Made by a program: the position numbers and the translations under genes. The notes under the pieces are model-generated. The model had not been told where the DNA came from, made no database searches, and saw nothing but the letters and a program-made list of their open reading frames with translations. A stretch of DNA of 64,000 bases from Plectrocnemia conspersa. Lineage: Eukaryota > Arthropoda > Insecta > Trichoptera > Polycentropodidae. Location of the stretch: NCBI GenBank assembly GCA_009617715.1, contig VTFK01000217.1:1-64000 (forward strand), written 5' to 3'. Shown here one piece after another: positions 52,465-63,989 of the stretch; within the stretch, counting starts at the first letter, position 1, and each line of letters begins with the position of its first letter.

Positions 52465-55400
52465 TATAAAAAATATAATTAATTGTTTCTAAAGTTAATG
52501 CACGTAATAAATTAAATTAGTTATAATTAAAACAATGCCCCTTAATATTTTTAAGATTCTTTAAAAATGTTTATTATAGCAAAATAACACGAATTACTTG
52601 TTATTAAACTAATATTTCAATAAATATATAACTGATCTGTAAATATAAACGATTTCAATAAAAATTGCGATTTCAACTGAATGATATTCCACCATTATTT
52701 TATATTTCTAGTCCTTTAAATATAATATTTAGTTAATATCAAATACACTGTCATACATTTTATTATATAAAAATAATGTTATATAAATATTATTTATATC
52801 AAAATTATTATTAAAGTGTATGCGTGTTATCAACAAACTTTTATCCGAGTTAAACGAGCTTTTAGCTTGTGAACAAAATTGTGACCGAGTTAGAACAAAT
52901 ACTGGCAATTCAAGAAGGATTTTTTATTGTAAGATCAAGTTAATCGTTTATATTAATATATATTGAAATTATATCTAAGAATTTATCAAACGGATGTCAA
53001 GTGGATTCGATTCAACTGGATTTTAAGAAATCATATAAAAACATATAACACAAAATGCTATAAGTAAAACTCAGATAGTCGTATTATTCTCAATTGGATT
53101 AGAGGTTATTTAAATAATAGAAGATTAAACGTAAAAAATAATATAATTCCAAATTGCTAATAATACATTGATTATGAAATCAATACGTGAAGTTAAATGT
53201 TGCTAAAAATAATTTTCTATCTAGATTTAAGAAAATGAGAAATTTACTTTTCTCCACAATAATAATGTTCATTTTTAGTCTTAATAATATATATTTTAAT
53301 TTTGCATTTAATATGTAAGATGTTTTCATATCAACATAAGCAATTTAAAAATGAATAAAAATAATATGACAATTAATAGTAAGACAATGAATTGAACTGT
53401 ATAATAAACCACCCAAAATTAATACAAATAGATACAAACAGTATTAATTAAAAAATAACTTTAAGTATGTACATACATAGGTTATCATTTTAAATTCAAT
53501 AAGTTTCTATATAATACATTTGTATATATGCTTTATTATATATGTATGTATAATATACATACATAAAGGCTCACGTGGTGTCAGAGAATTTAATCGTATA
53601 ATGGAAATGACAGTGCACGAGTCATTACAAGGTCGATTTTCTACTGAAAGATAAAATATCAAAGGAACCAATTAGGAAATGATTGTACAGAAAATCACTG
53701 AGGCCCCATGTGTTCCGTTGCACCTTTATATAGTGGGAAATGGATTTTAAATTGCATTCAGAAGTCGTATTATAAATGTGTAACAAGAAAATTTTACAAA
53801 GGAAAGTCATATATTTCTTACTTGTCGATGAAGTGTAAAGTTTTCCTCATAAGCGAATGAATTACTATATATAGCGTTATCTACGTTTTATTTCGTTATA
53901 GTGACATTTTATTAACTGCTTGTCATTTACACTTGCCACGCCTGAATTGGATAAAAATTTTGACGTATTAGGCAAAACGATAAAAATGTCTGTATTTCAT
54001 CTATTTTTAAGGGATATACAATATTACGAATTTTATTTGCAAAATTTTCTAATCTCACGGACACGTGGATATTCAAATTAAATGTTAACTATTGGTTAAT
54101 TTGTTCCACCAACCACATCAAAGGAAAATCTCATGAGAGTTGTTTAATCAAGGTTAACTAGTTAGCTTGACGCTTAATTATAGTTTTAGTTTTTAAAATA
54201 ATGTATATTATATTTAAAATATTAATAATATCTGCGCTAATATTCAAAGAAATTCCCATAAGAACAAACCTTTACTACATCGAAGATATAAGCTGGTTGG
54301 CGTGTGTGAAATTTTTTTTTTAATAAATTAATCATAAATTTAGCATCACTTACAGTTTCACATAAATCAAATTATTACATAATGGAGAAAACCACTAGAT
54401 TTAATCTCACGGACTAACCGGAACCGCACTGCATCCTTTGAAATATCCAATTTAACGTTTTAACATTCTGCAATTTAATCAATCAAAATTTAGGGAAATT
54501 ATTTATTGAGTAAATAAATTGAAATATATTTTTTTAGAAATAACATACCAAATTGTATGAAAAGAGAAAAAAATGGCATAGAAAGTAAAATACGTATATT
54601 ATCTACAGAAAATCAAGACATACGTGACGTTTTATATTGGCCGAATTACATTCAACTAATATTATAAAATACATATATGTTTTATAGTATAAATACTATA
54701 ATATATAAAGTATTAGTCATTAAAAAAGTAATAATTGTATGATTAATTCTAATTTATTTGTGATAAATAATTATATACTATATATAAAGCAAAATATTTA
54801 GTCAATTAACAGTGAAGTAGTTGATTTATTGCAATAAGATTTTTGCTAAATTAATGCTTATTCAGTTTATTATTTTAAAATTCATATTAATTATAATATA
54901 GAGAAAAAGCTCAATTAAAAACAAATTAACGATATAATATAATATAAATACAGTTAAATAAAATCAAGCATAAAGTATAAGCAATGTTTAAAAAAAAGAT
55001 AAATGATTTTACTAAAAACTTTATAAAAAATATAAAATCTTATAAAAAACTATGCATATTCATAATCAGCGTTTAACACATTTTCGCTGCAAAAAAAAAA
55101 TAAATAAAATTTTATAAAATCAATCAACATACACATGCATATATTTTAAGATCTAATTCGCAATTTCCTTGTTTTTAAAAATGCACAAAAGCCTATTTAT
55201 AAAAAGAATGCCAAATTGTCCATTAAGAACTATAGAATAATCGCATTGTATTAAAGTGTTGTTTTCTTCTATCAGCTAAATTGTTCGAAATAATTACACA
55301 TTTCGTACAGATATGTTATTTTTGTAGAACAACTGAATAATTTGTGGTTAAATGATCCATTTCGTAGATGTGTTGTTGCAAACTAACATTTGACACATTG

Positions 55401-57896
55401 AACACGCGTGATTATTGACAGGCGTCTGATTTACAGTGCCACAAACATATGAAACATCGAATTAGATAATTAGCAAAATAAGCTCATTATATTATCTTGA
55501 TATACATCCGTGATATTAGGAAAATCTAAGAAACCACAATCACTAAATACGGTCTTCCAGACACGATAAATATTGAAAAACACAAAAGTTTATATGATAA
55601 ATAATCGTAGCCATGTCATCGATTTACACAACTTTTTGTTCTGGTTATTTGAACACTAAGTATCTTAAATGCATAGGAAGCAAAACAATTTAATATATAA
55701 TAATCAGATTTTGATTTAAATAAATCAAGTTACTTGCGCTTTACAATTAATTTAAGATATAGAAACGCAAAACGTAGGTTTTTCTGCTTACAATATGCAT
55801 TTATCTATGACATCATGAAAAACTTTAAAACATTTATAAAGCTAATTCAAGTTTATAGCAACATAATGATAGCTTTCTTGATACCATTGATTGTTTTTGC
55901 TTAAAAATTTTAGTACAAGACCGTTTGAAGGATCATAAAAAGTAATAAATTTGTCTCCTTAATTTATAAAGAAACAGAGAGGCTTTCCCAAACGTATTGT
56001 AAATCAATTGTATACCTTTGAGAAAAAATAACGCTAAAATAAGATCAGTCATATCGATGGCAATAAAGAAAAAAATGTGCACTCTTACAAATAAGATATC
56101 TTTTATATCGTCCCCGAGCAAGCAGTAATAAATTATATTATCGCCACACTTACACATTTCAGAGTAAATGTACCTACTATAAATATTCCGATTTGTTAAG
56201 AAATCAAGCAAGAGTAAGGATATAATTCTCATTCATTTTTCCCGATCGAATATTGACCACAAAAAAAGAAGCAATTAAGAGGAGCCTAAGTAGTTTTTGA
56301 ACACCCAGTATCAGCGACTGACACTGTGTGGTCCAGGATAGTACGATTTTAACCTTGCAGCTACCTAGAATGTGCAGGAGTTTAACTAGATATTTGAGAC
56401 GACTTGAAGAAAATAAATAACATAGCGCGGATCAATACCAAAATATTTCATAAATTGGATGACTACATTTTAAAAACTGTAAAACCGCAAAAATGTTGAC
56501 AATTTCAGAAACATTAAAAAATAAAAATTCTCAATTCGATCTAGAAGTTTTTTGTTTAAGAGGCCTTGAAAAGGAGCTAAAAGTACTGTAATATATCTGT
56601 CCTGGGAAAATCTAGAAAAACTTTTATCTCTATCGTGAAAAATGTTACTGAATAATTTAAGGCAGTATGTTAACATTTAATTATCAATCGCACAATGTCT
56701 ATAAAAAATAACCCACACACTTAGTAAATAATTGTACTATTCTACGTGTAATTAAAGTATTTTTAACTTTGGTGCGATTATGATAAACAAGTATTTTCAT
56801 AAAAAAAAATAATACGTATACCATCAAAACATATTTTTTTATCAATATAATTTATAGACCATATAAGAAAATTGGGTGCGTGAATAGATGGACGTGACAT
56901 TTAGAAAATGTCACATATAATCAGCGAATACAAGTCAAAATTATATTTTATATAAAAATATATAGTATAGATATTTATGAAAAGAAAATTATATTGAATA
57001 TGAAATAAAATCTGAATTAAATAAAAAATATTATATATTGAGAAAACTTAACAAATGGAAAATCTTGCGGTAATTTAATTTATTTGATTGATTTTTTAAG
57101 TGTAAAAATTTCAATCGTATTAAATTATACAAACAATGAAACAATCATTTGCTTCTACGTGCGCTTTTTCGTGAAAATTTCGCCCTCCAACCGAAATAAA
57201 TCCAATTATAAACCTGTGTTTAGGAGCTATGGTCTATTCTATATACAAGGTTTTAGTCAGTTACAAATGGTTCTTAATTGTGTTCCGTTGCCCCTCGTCA
57301 TCTCTCAATAAATTTGGTGTTACTATTATTATTATCGAGCAGAGGTGTATTCATTAATTTATTAAGTTGGCTTAGTGATGAATATTTTACGTAATATATA
57401 AATAAATTTAACAACTAAAAAAATATTTTACAATATACATTTAGTAATATCTAAAGTTATAGTTTAATATAATTATTATGTTAGAATAAATATAACACAT
57501 ATTTATATGCATACATATCATATATATACTTGTTTATATTAAATAACTACTGAAATAATATCATACAGCATCTTTATAACATTTATTAAACTAGATACAA
57601 ATGCTAGCAAAGAAAATCATGTAGTTTAATTTTTCGTTTATATAAAGAAAATTCTACATAGATGTCCTCTTTATTTAATAAAATATTTAATATATTTTTG
57701 GGTAGAGTTTTCTTTATAATTTAAAATATATAATAATTTGTAAGTATATGCTTATTTTAATATATTAAACTAACTTTACACAAAAAAAATAATAAAAAAA
57801 TGCTTATCTAGATTAAATGTTTATTAAAAAATATACTGATACAATACTATCACTAGTTACATTACATTTCGTTGTTAAAATAATAAATATATTATT

Positions 57897-57902
57897 TTTA
57901 TT
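57897..57902 (-). terminator. AstCC: AstCC polyadenylation signal AATAAA
   Basis: AATAAA on the minus strand about 45 bases after the AstCC stop codon, the first one met in the 3' UTR. Confidence 0.5.
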
Positions 57903-57945
57903 AATAAATATTTAAATACATGAAACATTTTTTATATTTCATTAA

Positions 57946-58775
57946 TTAAAAACATGTAACTGCATTGAAGTAACACCTCCAAACTCGTCCTTTAGGATGA
58001 TCTGTAGAACCATGACCTCTTCTTTGAAGTCCAACCTGTAAATTTCATAAAAAAAATTAATTGCACAAAATTTTATTCAGTTTATTTATTCTTATTACCG
58101 ATTTTGATGTAATCCTTTTATTGTTTTCGTCGAAAGTAACGGCAATTCTGCGTTGTGGCACATCTAAGTCATTTGTCATTATATCTTCAAGAGATTCCAA
58201 ATTATTGGCTAGTCCTTGGTTGTTTTTATAAAAGGACGAAATACCCTTACCATTAGTGACGTCATCGTCCTCCAAAGCTCGTTGAAGAGCAACCATGAGT
58301 CTGTCCAGCAAAAGTGCTGCTCTTTTGGGAGCCTAGATTATTAGGAAAGTTTTGATAATTTAATCATATTAGTTTTGAACTTGTATAACATAGTTCCGTA
58401 CATAGTTTTGCAATGAATATTAAGTAGGCAATTTAGAATATTATAATAATTTTTAATTTAAGGAATATAATTTATTTTTAATATGATAAGATATATTGTT
58501 AAGACAAAAAAAATATTCTCATTATCGTTTTAATAATAATAAATACTCAATAAAATAAGACTAAATGATTATAAAAATTACATTATATACATATATGAAT
58601 TTGAAGCTAAATTATTTTAGGCATTGTATTAAATTATAAGAAATTAACTTACCGGGTTTTTCTCGTTAACATTTGGCTCGATTTCATAAATATTCGTTCC
58701 AACTTTTTCTTGTTCTCCATTAGTCAAGGAAACGATAATTGCGAACAAACAAACACATAACCCTTTTATTAACAT
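57946..58775 (-). CDS. AstCC: Allatostatin double C (AstCC) preprohormone, three exons
   Basis: Exons: 58775-58653 (41 codons, donor CCG|GTAAGT), 58332-58099 (78 codons, donor TCG|GTAATAAG) and 58035-57946, ending in TAA; 148 residues, with both introns in phase 0 (320 and 63 bp). Residues 1-20 are a signal peptide (MLIKGLCVCLFAIIVSLTNG). Exon 2 opens APKR, a cleavage site, followed by a conserved amphipathic helix AALLLDRLMVALQRALE; the rest is a polar spacer. Exon 3 has a dibasic RR and then a 23-residue peptide that starts GHGSTDHPK and ends GRVWRCYFNAVTCF at the stop. The Cys-YFNAVT-Cys ring without a basic tail or Gly is diagnostic of AST-CC, against NPIS in AST-C. It should act on the same somatostatin-like receptors as AstC (family knowledge). 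The linkage to AstC in the same orientation supports the assignment. Confidence 0.93.
57949..58017 (-). other. AstCC: Mature AST-CC peptide
   Basis: A 23-residue free-acid peptide released after Arg-Arg. The two Cys are at peptide positions 15 and 22 and the peptide ends in Phe at the stop codon. The C-terminal block GRVWRCYFNAVTCF is close to the fly form, which has VYWR where this has VWR. Confidence 0.88.
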
Positions 58776-59023
58776 TTTGTGCTAAAACTATTTTAAATTA
58801 ATTAAAACAATGATGAATATATAAGAAAAATTAAATTAATAATAGAAAAACTTTACATATAACTTCAGATTAATACGTAAATATATAACTTTAGTAACTG
58901 TTAATTTAATGAGATTGAATATTATAATAGTTTAATTATTATAGAATAAACACAAGCAAACAATGCTATTATGTCAAGCGACAACTGATGTCGATTAAAG
59001 TCGAAAGCTTCTCAGACGCCTTA

Positions 59024-59030
59024 TTTTATA
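59024..59030 (-). promoter_or_regulatory. AstCC: Possible TATA box of AstCC
   Basis: On the minus strand CTCTATAAAATAAGGC lies about 250 bases upstream of the ATG in a locally GC-richer patch. An arthropod initiator-like ATCAGTTG follows about 44 bases downstream, slightly farther than the usual 30, so the exact start is uncertain. Confidence 0.35.
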
Positions 59031-60245
59031 GAGCTTTCCACCTCCGCATAGCTTCTCAAACATTATCAACATTAAATTCTATTTAGTAAAATAAAATACG
59101 ATTATATGATACTGAAACAAATTTACTTTCATAGTAATAAGCTTATCTTATATTATATACACCATGATCAATAAAAATTGTCATTGATTTCAAGTAAATG
59201 ATTTATTTTAAAAGCTTATGTTAATATTTCAACAAAATAAAATTATAAAGCATAGGATAAAATATTTATTAAATACTTTTCTTTATTATTTAATTCGTAA
59301 TAAATTATAATATATTCACACATATATTCTCACAATAGATAAATATTGCGAAACATATTTTTAATGCTTAATATATTCACAGACAAATTTAAAATATTTA
59401 TTATTGAAAAATATTTATATTGGCATTGAAAAGAAAACACTTTTGATTTCGTTCTTATTTCATATACACACATTTCCATACAGCCTACATTCGGAATTGA
59501 ATATGTTCTGGCTTTTACTAGACATCACCATTATTAGCTGTTATCGAAGCTGTTATTCGCAACAAAAACCAATGTTACAGGGGTAGTTAAGCGAAGTTTC
59601 GTGTTCGCAACGGGGAACTAAGCAAAATAAAACCATCGAAAGAACGTTCAACTCTCTCAACCTTGAGATTATTAACGGCTGTACATATAAATCTATGATA
59701 TTTTAAATAAACACACTGAGGTAAAGAAATTTTAGAAAACGTTAAACAGACATCATTACAATTATTAAAATTTATACGTCATTATCATAGATTCGTTGAA
59801 ATGAATGAAATGACGCTTATTCGACTACCAGGTACTAGAATATGTTTAATATGGTTAAAAATTGTGGTTTGGTGATTTATGTCTAATAAGATAAGAGCAT
59901 TTGAAATGTTGATAGTATGTGTGTTTCAATTTCCGGTTTAACTTAATTAAATCTAGCTTTAAAGTTAATAATAAAGACAATGTAACGCACTATGCAATTT
60001 CCTGAGTAAGTATATGAAATAATTTTCAATTGAGCAAATATAAATCTCCAGATTAAAGAGATATATGATTTTAAGAATTTAGTCTACTTCATTAGCGTCA
60101 GGGGCGTTAAAATTAACTAGCAGGTAATTTATCGCTGCTGCTGAAAATCAAAAATAGAAAAGGATTGTTTAAAATAGCCTTATTATTTAGTACGCTTGTA
60201 CCTGCATTTATTTATTATTGGTAAAAATTTGACTTTGAAAATATT
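59031..60245. other. Intergenic AT-rich DNA upstream of AstCC
   Basis: Likely holds distal AstCC promoter sequence. No gene, repeat or site stands out apart from AT-rich low complexity. Confidence 0.4.
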
Positions 60246-60250
60246 GGAAT

Positions 60251-60350
60251 AGTAGTCCGTAAGATCTAGACTTGTAATCCAGAGGTCGCGGGCTCGAGCA
60301 ACGGCGGCAGACTCGAATTTTTATTAATAAAAGTGCGTTAATATTAAAAG
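60251..60350 (+). mobile_element. tRNA-derived SINE-like repeat, copy A
   Basis: The sequence CTAGACTTGTAATCCAG (60266-60282) forms a tRNA-like anticodon arm with loop CTTGTAA (anticodon TGT, Thr). It is followed by a box-B-like GGGCTCGAGCA. The 5' acceptor strand is missing, so it is not a working tRNA. The tail GGCAGACTC, ATTTTT, TTAATAAAAG, TGCGTTAATATTAAAA is shared with the inverted copy B at 62.0-62.1 kb, including the 5' CCGTAAG. Two copies with a tRNA-like head and common tail suggest a SINE family. Confidence 0.5.
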
Positions 60351-61088
60351 CCGGCTCCAGCTGCATTAATTGATAATAAATTATATAACACATACTAATT
60401 TATAATTAATTATACACATGTAACGCATTGGGTTTATGCATGAGTTGCAAAAACCTGGGACACGGGTACCAGATTCATAGAAATCACAAAGAACTTAGGT
60501 TTTTAACATGGTTAAAAATAAAATCAGTTTTAATATTTGAATATGTTTGATGGAATTGAACAATTTAATTAGAGATCTATTCAACATGGTAGTTACTAAT
60601 GTAAAACATTTATCTGTATTTGAACAAAATATTCTTGTGTAATTGTCATGTGATACATTTTTAAAACTACAATGCAACAAAACTGAACTATAGTTAGTAT
60701 ATAAGTTTAGGAATCGTCTTATAAAATCTTTCTAAATATATTTTGTTTCCACCTATAGTTTACCCTTTATACGAAATGGTTACTAGTCAATAATTTCATA
60801 AAGTCAATTCCTCATCGATACATTTTTTAAATTCTTACAGACTTGTGAGGGATTTTCTATTCAGGTTCAAGCCAGATTTAAAAAATACTCGACTAAGTAT
60901 ATTAAATTACTTATCTATGAATGCTGTCCAAATTATAAAAAAACAGAGTACAACAATATCAGTTTAGTCAACTTGCAAAATTTAGAGCAGTGAGTTATAT
61001 GACACTAAATTAACAGTAAGAATCGGTTCATTTTTCATAAGTTTTTTTGTTGCTGAGTTTTAAAAGAAACCTTATCTGACAGTAATAA
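60351..61088. other. Intergenic AT-rich DNA
   Basis: Nothing recognised in either strand. Confidence 0.4.
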
Positions 61089-61184
61089 AGTGAAGGTCAA
61101 GCTATAGCTTGACCCTCACTATATTAACATATACAAAACATATCTACGTAATATCTCATATTTCGTGGATATGTCTTGTATATG
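61089..61184. repeat. Two adjacent inverted repeats, one a 20-bp perfect palindrome
   Basis: GGTCAAGCTATAGCTTGACC (61095-61114) is a perfect palindrome, extended on both sides by AGTGA/TCACT with one mismatched pair (61089-61120). Beside it, CATATACAAAACATATCTACG-type arms at 61128-61148 and 61164-61184 pair at 19 of 21 positions around a 15-base loop. No target duplication was found. Confidence 0.8.
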
Positions 61185-61722
61185 CTAATTATTTAATAGG
61201 TTAAAAAAGCTTACCAAATAAATCAGTAAAATGCAAGGGTCGGTATTGGGCGAGTAGCAATAGCGAGCAGAAAAAATCGTGCCAACAAAAGCGCGTAAAC
61301 AAAATCGCGAACTATTATTAGTGGGCCTGACAAAAGAATAAAAATCGAAATATAAGAGCGATCAAAAAAATAAAAGAGATTTTAATTCTATTGTATAATT
61401 AAATCATAAGCAATAAACATCCACAGTGATAATTTCTTTTTCTTGTTTTAAATTGCGATTTTCAGAATCTCCCTTCTAATTTACAAATTGCATTCTATTC
61501 TTTTTAATTTATTATATGAAGTTTTGATTATGCTAAAGGCTAGTACATTATTTTTTTCAATTTTTTATACATATTTTTTGTTTGTCATGCATGAATACAA
61601 AAATCTCCAAAAACATCATAAATCTTCGGCGAACAGCTGAGCGTAACCCATTACTTTTACTGACAAGTGTTTATAGTCACTATTAAAAATTTATATTTAT
61701 ATATGTATATATGTATTTATTT

Positions 61723-61910
61723 AGTTAATATGGCCAAAACTTGGCGGTACTCTGGCAACACTGACGGACGGACTCACTCGACTAGCAAACTTTGGTGGGC
61801 TCGCAGCGGCTAGTTGCGAGTTCGGTCCGCTCCCAGTTTATATGTAAATGTACAACTTTTCAATAAAAACACTATTGCAGCGGCTTAGCCTGTGTCTAAT
61901 TGGCACCCGT
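61723..61910 (+). mobile_element. Possible LTR of a decayed gypsy-type retroelement
   Basis: About 178 bp starting AGTTAATATGGCC and ending GTGTCTAAT, directly followed by TGGCACCCGTAACC, which has the TGG start of a tRNA primer binding site. Inside are a TATA-like TTTATATG near 61838, AATAAA at 61862-61867 and a short U5-like stretch. The AGTTA...TAAT ends resemble gypsy-group LTRs. No gag or pol follows, since copy B of the SINE-like repeat begins 100 bases on. A GC-rich promoter fragment of the downstream gene is the alternative. Confidence 0.3.
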
Positions 61911-62011
61911 AACCACTCAAAATATGTTTATATTCCATCCTAACAGTCGTGAGCCCATTGAGTTACAAGGGGGTAAATTCACACTAACTGAGTCAGTAAG
62001 TAGAGATTTTA

Positions 62012-62105
62012 ATTCGTTTTAATAATAACGCATTTTTATTATTAAAAAAATGAGTCTGCTGTGGGATTCAAGCCCATGGGCTCTTAGTCCAGTAACTTAC
62101 GGATA
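62012..62105 (-). mobile_element. tRNA-derived SINE-like repeat, copy B
   Basis: Read on the minus strand, CCGTAAG leads into ACTGGACTAAGAGCCC (tRNA-like anticodon arm, loop CTAAGAG) and a box-B-like GGCTTGAATCCC. Then comes CAGCAGACTC, a T-run and AATAATAAAAATGCGTTATTATTAAAAC. The tail matches copy A at 60.3 kb; the anticodon region differs, so the copies are old or come from different subfamilies. Confidence 0.5.
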
Positions 62106-62397
62106 ATATTAGTTGATCCATTATGATTAAAAATGTTTTAAAAAGGTAAAGTTTTAACACAGCTTTGTCTGAATTGGTTCAAATACTTGTTCGGTATTAC
62201 CGCAATTTATTCGAAACAGCTGAAAATTTAATATTTTATTTTCGTAAATTATTATTAGCTAACTAATTAATACCTATGTAATTATATTTGTATTGTAAAT
62301 TTCGATTTATATATAAATGTGCATGGCCGCGACGTCCGCTGTTATGACATTGCGCTGTTGCCAAACAAAGCGAATCAGGTGATCGCTCCTGTCAAAC
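62106..62397 (+). promoter_or_regulatory. Promoter and 5' UTR region of FBXL4
   Basis: The 110 bp before the start codon are GC-richer (about 62325-62397) and without a TATA box, as expected for a housekeeping promoter. An upstream ATG at 62323 opens an 18-codon frame that stops at TGA (62377-62379), before the main start codon. Confidence 0.3.
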
Positions 62398-63989
62398 ATG
62401 GGGCTGATGCGGATCGCTCTGTTCGATTACGTGACGACAGGCGAAAAGCGTGGCATTAGGGGCATGCACTCATCGAAGGAGCCCTCGGAGCCCCAGATCG
62501 TCGAGCAGTTCGTTCGCTCCGTTTTGGACTTCAGCTCTCAATACGGCAGCGACATTAGCGTTTCGTACTCGGCGCTGAACCTCAGCGGCAAGCCGTCCAA
62601 CTTTCCAGACTACGGAGACTTCCCTCAAGCCTTCGTCACGGTAATTGGATTCTTATCTATTAATTGAATAAGTATTTCACAATGTTATGTTTATTTGCTA
62701 CTTGTGCCTTATCTATTGTATTTCGCCATTCATATCAACTGTTATTAGACATCATCTATATTATTGCGATCCATTCCTAAAATTGTTTTGGATTAAGATT
62801 TTATTTATTGTGTTATTTCAACAATAACTACTATAGATCAGCATATTGCAAAACTTAAAAAAAATCGACATTAGACTTGAAAGCCACCGATTACTACAAA
62901 AACACCTTTTCTTCGAGATGCGTCTCGAAAAAGAAACATTACATGACCATTACAAAATGTAACAATCACTACATAATTAATCAGTAATCGATCACCACTC
63001 GCTCGACAAAGCCTTGTACGGACTGAGCGTTCCAAGCTACGCGTGTTCAAGCACCCGTAACTCGGAACGCGCAGTCGATACCTGTCGATACATTTAGAAC
63101 ACGCGTGCCAAAAAATTTCCAATAACTCCACAGTCCTGATTTAAATACTAACTATTTAATATAAATTCCGACAAACTAATATAAATTCTGACCACAGCCG
63201 TATTAAAATTCTGACTCGAAAAATACAAGACATAACTTATTGCATGTTCCAAATAAAAGTGAAGACTTGAAGTTGGAAAACTAAGCTGTTTACTCTTTAG
63301 GCAATGCTCAGATGTGTATACGGTTTCCTTGAGGGAGGGGGGGGGGGATTAATCACCGCCATCTTACCCATTTCAAAAGATCAATTGCAGATGATTTAGG
63401 TGGTATTACATTATCAGTCCTAGAGTTTAATTAAGCAAAATTTGTTACATATGAGACTCAATATAATTCGTAATTATATTGATGGAGGGGGAAGGGGGCC
63501 AGAGAATTATCAAATGAATGTGTATGTTTTTGGTAGAGTCCCAAAGAGTTACTGTGCAAAAAACTAATTTCGTTTTTTGTTTGATGAATGAGTAGATACT
63601 GTATGTTAATTATTTACTTTATATAGAGAACGTATGGTAAATGGTGGAAAGAAGCTCCATCTGCACCCAAAGATTATCAACCAATAAACAATGGAGAGAT
63701 TACGAGCAATGATTTTGTTGGTAAGTGTTAAATTTGTTGTATTATTTATTTTATAAGAAACATTTTTTTTAATACTGTTACATCGATTTCAGAAATCATG
63801 TTCCAACAAGAAGTATATCCGACAGGTATACGCATATATGAAACATACAATCCAGGAGCTATTGTAAGAATCTGGGCCATGAGCCGTAAAGGTTGGGTTA
63901 AACTTTGGGAAGGCGAACCTGAAAACGTAGGTCCCACGTCGAGATTATTTAGACCTCCGCTCAGAAAAGTTGATTTTCGAACTTGGTTC
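62398..63989 (+). CDS. Fbxl4: FBXL4 orthologue (F-box and leucine-rich repeat protein 4), 5' part only
   Basis: Exons: 62398-62640 (81 codons, donor ACG|GTAATT), 63627-63720 (94 bp, donor GTTG|GTAAGT) and 63793 to about 63989, where the window ends; a donor may lie at 63986 (GTTCGT) or 63990 (GTATAA). The order of conserved blocks follows human FBXL4: VLDFSSQYGSDISVSYSALN and NLSGKPSNFPDYGDF in exon 1, RTYGKWWKEAPSAP across the first junction, then VEIMFQQEVYPTGIRIYETY, NPGAIVRIWA and LWEGEP in exon 3. These form the N-terminal discoidin/galactose-binding-like domain. The F-box and leucine-rich repeats must lie beyond the window. FBXL4 is an SCF-type E3 component of the mitochondrial outer membrane that restrains NIX/BNIP3 mitophagy receptors (family knowledge). 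The annotated N-terminus is short (about 35 residues before the conserved block), as in other family members. Confidence 0.88.
62641..63626 (+). other. FBXL4 intron 1 (986 bp) with interleaved inverted repeats
   Basis: Phase 0 intron from GTAATTGG to TTTATATAG. It contains two interleaved inverted repeats at 63022-63106 (see separate entry) and two G-runs (GGGAGGGGGGGGGGG near 63333-63348; GGAGGGGGAAGGGGG near 63483-63498). An 86-codon minus-strand open frame at 62871-63131 follows the GC-richer part and is not recognisable. Confidence 0.7.
63022..63106. repeat. Two interleaved inverted repeats (pseudoknot-type order)
   Basis: ACTGAGCGTTCC (63022-63033) pairs with GGAACGCGCAGT (63064-63075) at 11 of 12 positions. 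ACGCGTGTTC (63039-63048) pairs perfectly with GAACACGCGT (63097-63106). The order A-B-A'-B' means both stems together would form a pseudoknot. A direct repeat TCGATACCTGTCGATAC lies between the last arms (63075-63091). It may be a small transposon remnant in the FBXL4 intron. Confidence 0.65.

Larger units (their letters stand above)
46921..57896. other. AT-rich desert between AstC and AstCC, distal part
   Basis: No gene recognised. A GC-richer block at about 47640-48080 is the clearest candidate conserved element. A full CRE site TGACGTCA lies at 49981-49988 in a balanced-composition block (about 49960-50240). A hAT-like end occurs at 51329. A short tandem duplication lies at about 52416-52464 and one of 15 bp near 51156. 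Other open frames up to 99 codons (for example minus 55933-56232) are AT-driven and show no domain. Confidence 0.4.

Noticed and set aside
60251..60310. Functional tRNA-Thr (TGT)
   Set aside because: The 5' acceptor strand is missing, the T stem pairs poorly, and a homologous tail occurs in a second copy, so a SINE-like repeat fits better.
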